NCBI RefSeq assembly: GCF_002078875.1 | Contig: NC_034438.1 | Span: 68,159,484-68,223,483, forward strand | Reading direction: 5' to 3' | Length of the DNA: 64,000 nucleotides | DNA from: Numida meleagris | Lineage: Eukaryota; Chordata; Aves; Galliformes; Numididae | Shown here: positions 62,201 to 64,000 of the stretch, one piece after another | Layout: every line of letters begins with the position of its first letter | How positions within the stretch are numbered: the first letter of the stretch is position 1 | Position numbers and translations under genes: made by a program | Notes under the pieces: model-generated | The model's input: only the letters and a program-made list of their open reading frames with translations | Told to the model about the DNA's origin: nothing | Database searches by the model: none

Positions 62201-64000
62201 TCTTTCACATTTTATGATTCTTAATAAAAATATTCTTCATTGGATCCTTAATCTAAAGCAGCATGAGTTTCTTGAGCAAGGGTTCAGTTCCAGTCCAGAG
62301 ATTTCTTCATAGAAGTATTGCTAAAGTCATAAGCAACAATAACTTCTGGGAGATAAGGCTTGAGGGAGGAAAATGAACATTTCTTGTTCCAATCTGTGCT
62401 TGTATTGTGCTACTGTATCAGAGACTTCTGAATGTCTTGCTGATAAAATCGATAGGAACACTTTTCAGCCTCTTAAAAAGGACAAAAAATCTGAATTCAC
62501 ACTCTTTCCGCTTCTAATTCTTCAGGTACTCAAAATACAGTGACACTTAAAGCTTCTTACACTTCTTAAAAATTTCAGTTTGAAAAAACCATCCGGCCTT
62601 GAATTTCCATGTATTTGACTAGAAAGAAAATAAAAGAGGAAAAAGCAGTAGGCAAAGAATGACCTGAGTCACCAAAAATATTGTTTAATCTGATTTGTCA
62701 CTCCTGTCACTCCTGATTCATCCCTGCCAATCAGAAATCATTCAGCATTTTACAAGATTAAGCAGAAATTAGTTCAATTGGTATTTTTTCCCATCAAGAG
62801 ATATAAAAAATCCATTCTGGGATGAGGCAATAAATTTTTTTAAATTGATATTTAACTTAGTTTTCCAACCATAACTGTTTCTAATATTCTAAATGCTGTA
62901 TTATGGCATATCTGCTTGACTGTGAAAGCTCAGTTTCAGTGCACAGAGCTATCAGACAAGAAACTATGCCTATTTATATTCCAATAAGGATTAACATAGG
63001 TTGGTTTCTTGTTTTTATCCTCCTGAATTTTTTTAAAAGTAATCCATGTCTAAAGGCACAGAAAATCTGAAATTCAAGACAATAAGAATAAAATGAGAAA
63101 ATAAAAATAAAATGAGACAGCATCTCTGTGGAGCAAAGAAAAGCCTACCCTATATGAAAGTAGAATATTTTTGATCTAATAAAATGCTTTAAAATAAATC
63201 CAGCAAATCTGCACTTTAAATTTAGAAGCTAGTGGTGAGAAGTTTTCAAAAGATTCAGTTTCCTGTAGTCTGCAAATAACCTGCTAAGTAAGCCCAGTGA
63301 TACATCTAAGGCCACTGTTCTTGTTTTGGAAGTAGCCATAAACAAAACATACAAGGAAGAATACTGTCTGTTGTTGTGCTCTCCCAGCATCCATAAACAG
63401 TGGATTTGTACGTCCTCCTCCTTACCAGTTATTCAACCATTTGCAGAGACAAATATATCTTAATTATTTCAAAGAATATTTAAGAAATTTTAGGTGCTGC
63501 AAACCAGACTGACTGTTTTCTTGGGGTAGTGGCGATATATTGTTTTGTTCTGACATGGATGATAATTATTTTTACTGACCTGAGTTTTGTACATTAGTAA
63601 AACAAGTAAAGTAGGTAGAAGAACCACACAGTGGTATGTTTGATTTTGTGTTTAATTAAAAAAAAACAAACAGATTAAATTATTATTATGTTCTATTTTC
63701 TCACATGTTATTCCACTGTCATTTCTATTACCCATAAGAGAGACAAAATATCTACCTAAAATATCAATAGTTTGGAATACATATGTAGACGTAAAATCAG
63801 CCCTAGGTGTTCTGAGGCTTTTTAAAGTTGGATTTTTTTTTTCTCTGTTACACAAAAAATAAAATACAATGTAAATTGCAATCCCTTTTACTCAAAATAA
63901 TTTGAAGCTCAGATCCTGTTTTGTTTCACTGCACAGCATAGCATCTTTCTTCTCAAACCGTTCTTCCTCATTTTATTAGAATTCTTCTTGCAATTAAAAA
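59256..64000. other. AT-rich intergenic DNA, no gene seen
   Basis: I see no exon, RNA gene or interspersed repeat. Frames of 107 codons (61193-61516) and 92 codons (60628-60906, minus) have no recognisable domains. A short TGTA/TATG repeat lies at about 60272-60286. The window ends in AT-rich sequence. Confidence 0.5.

Overview
The window reads as non-coding DNA from a bird genome. The main evidence is a series of CR1 LINE retrotransposon fragments. Several end in the avian CR1 tail of ATTCTATG-type octamers, and several carry recognisable pieces of the CR1 ORF2 reverse transcriptase. Two solo endogenous-retrovirus LTRs are also present: an ERVK-like one of 300 bp and an ERVL-like one of about 530 bp. 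The background is AT-rich, with stop codons frequent in all frames, mono- and dinucleotide tracts, and no operons or ribosome-binding sites. The sequence does not let me separate chicken from other galliform, waterfowl or more distant birds.

Layout. 1-922: 3' end of a CR1 on the plus strand, interrupted at 56-355 by a solo LTR with a clean 6-bp target duplication. 3491-3570: short CR1 3' end, minus strand. 5941-7960: long, old CR1 ORF2 segment, minus strand, with a destroyed reverse-transcriptase active site. 8896-9170 and 13371-13625: two more minus-strand CR1 3' fragments. 17061-17173: A/C-rich imperfect tandem dimer. 26210-26280: CR1 tail, plus strand. 29410-30513: CR1, plus strand, with an in-frame internal deletion. 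35274-35802: solo ERVL-type LTR, minus strand. 43985-44350: GC-richer patch of unknown origin. 48731-48871 and 49085-49131: two plus-strand CR1 3' pieces. 51342-51443: compact GC-rich cluster of four predicted hairpins. 58920-59255: 3' end of an ancient amniote LINE of the L3/CR1 type. The rest is AT-rich single-copy-looking sequence with microsatellites.

I could not support any host protein-coding exon, tRNA, rRNA, snRNA, CRISPR array or prokaryotic system. The many short open frames of 60-140 codons fit chance in AT-rich DNA, apart from those inside CR1. The window is best treated as a gene desert or a large intron. Its history is layered transposon insertion: ancient L3-like, then old CR1, then younger CR1, with LTR insertions on top. 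Nothing here forms a multi-gene system. The items that repeats do not explain, and that most merit a second look, are the hairpin cluster at 51.34-51.44 kb, the GC-richer patch near 44 kb and the A/C-rich dimer at 17.1 kb.
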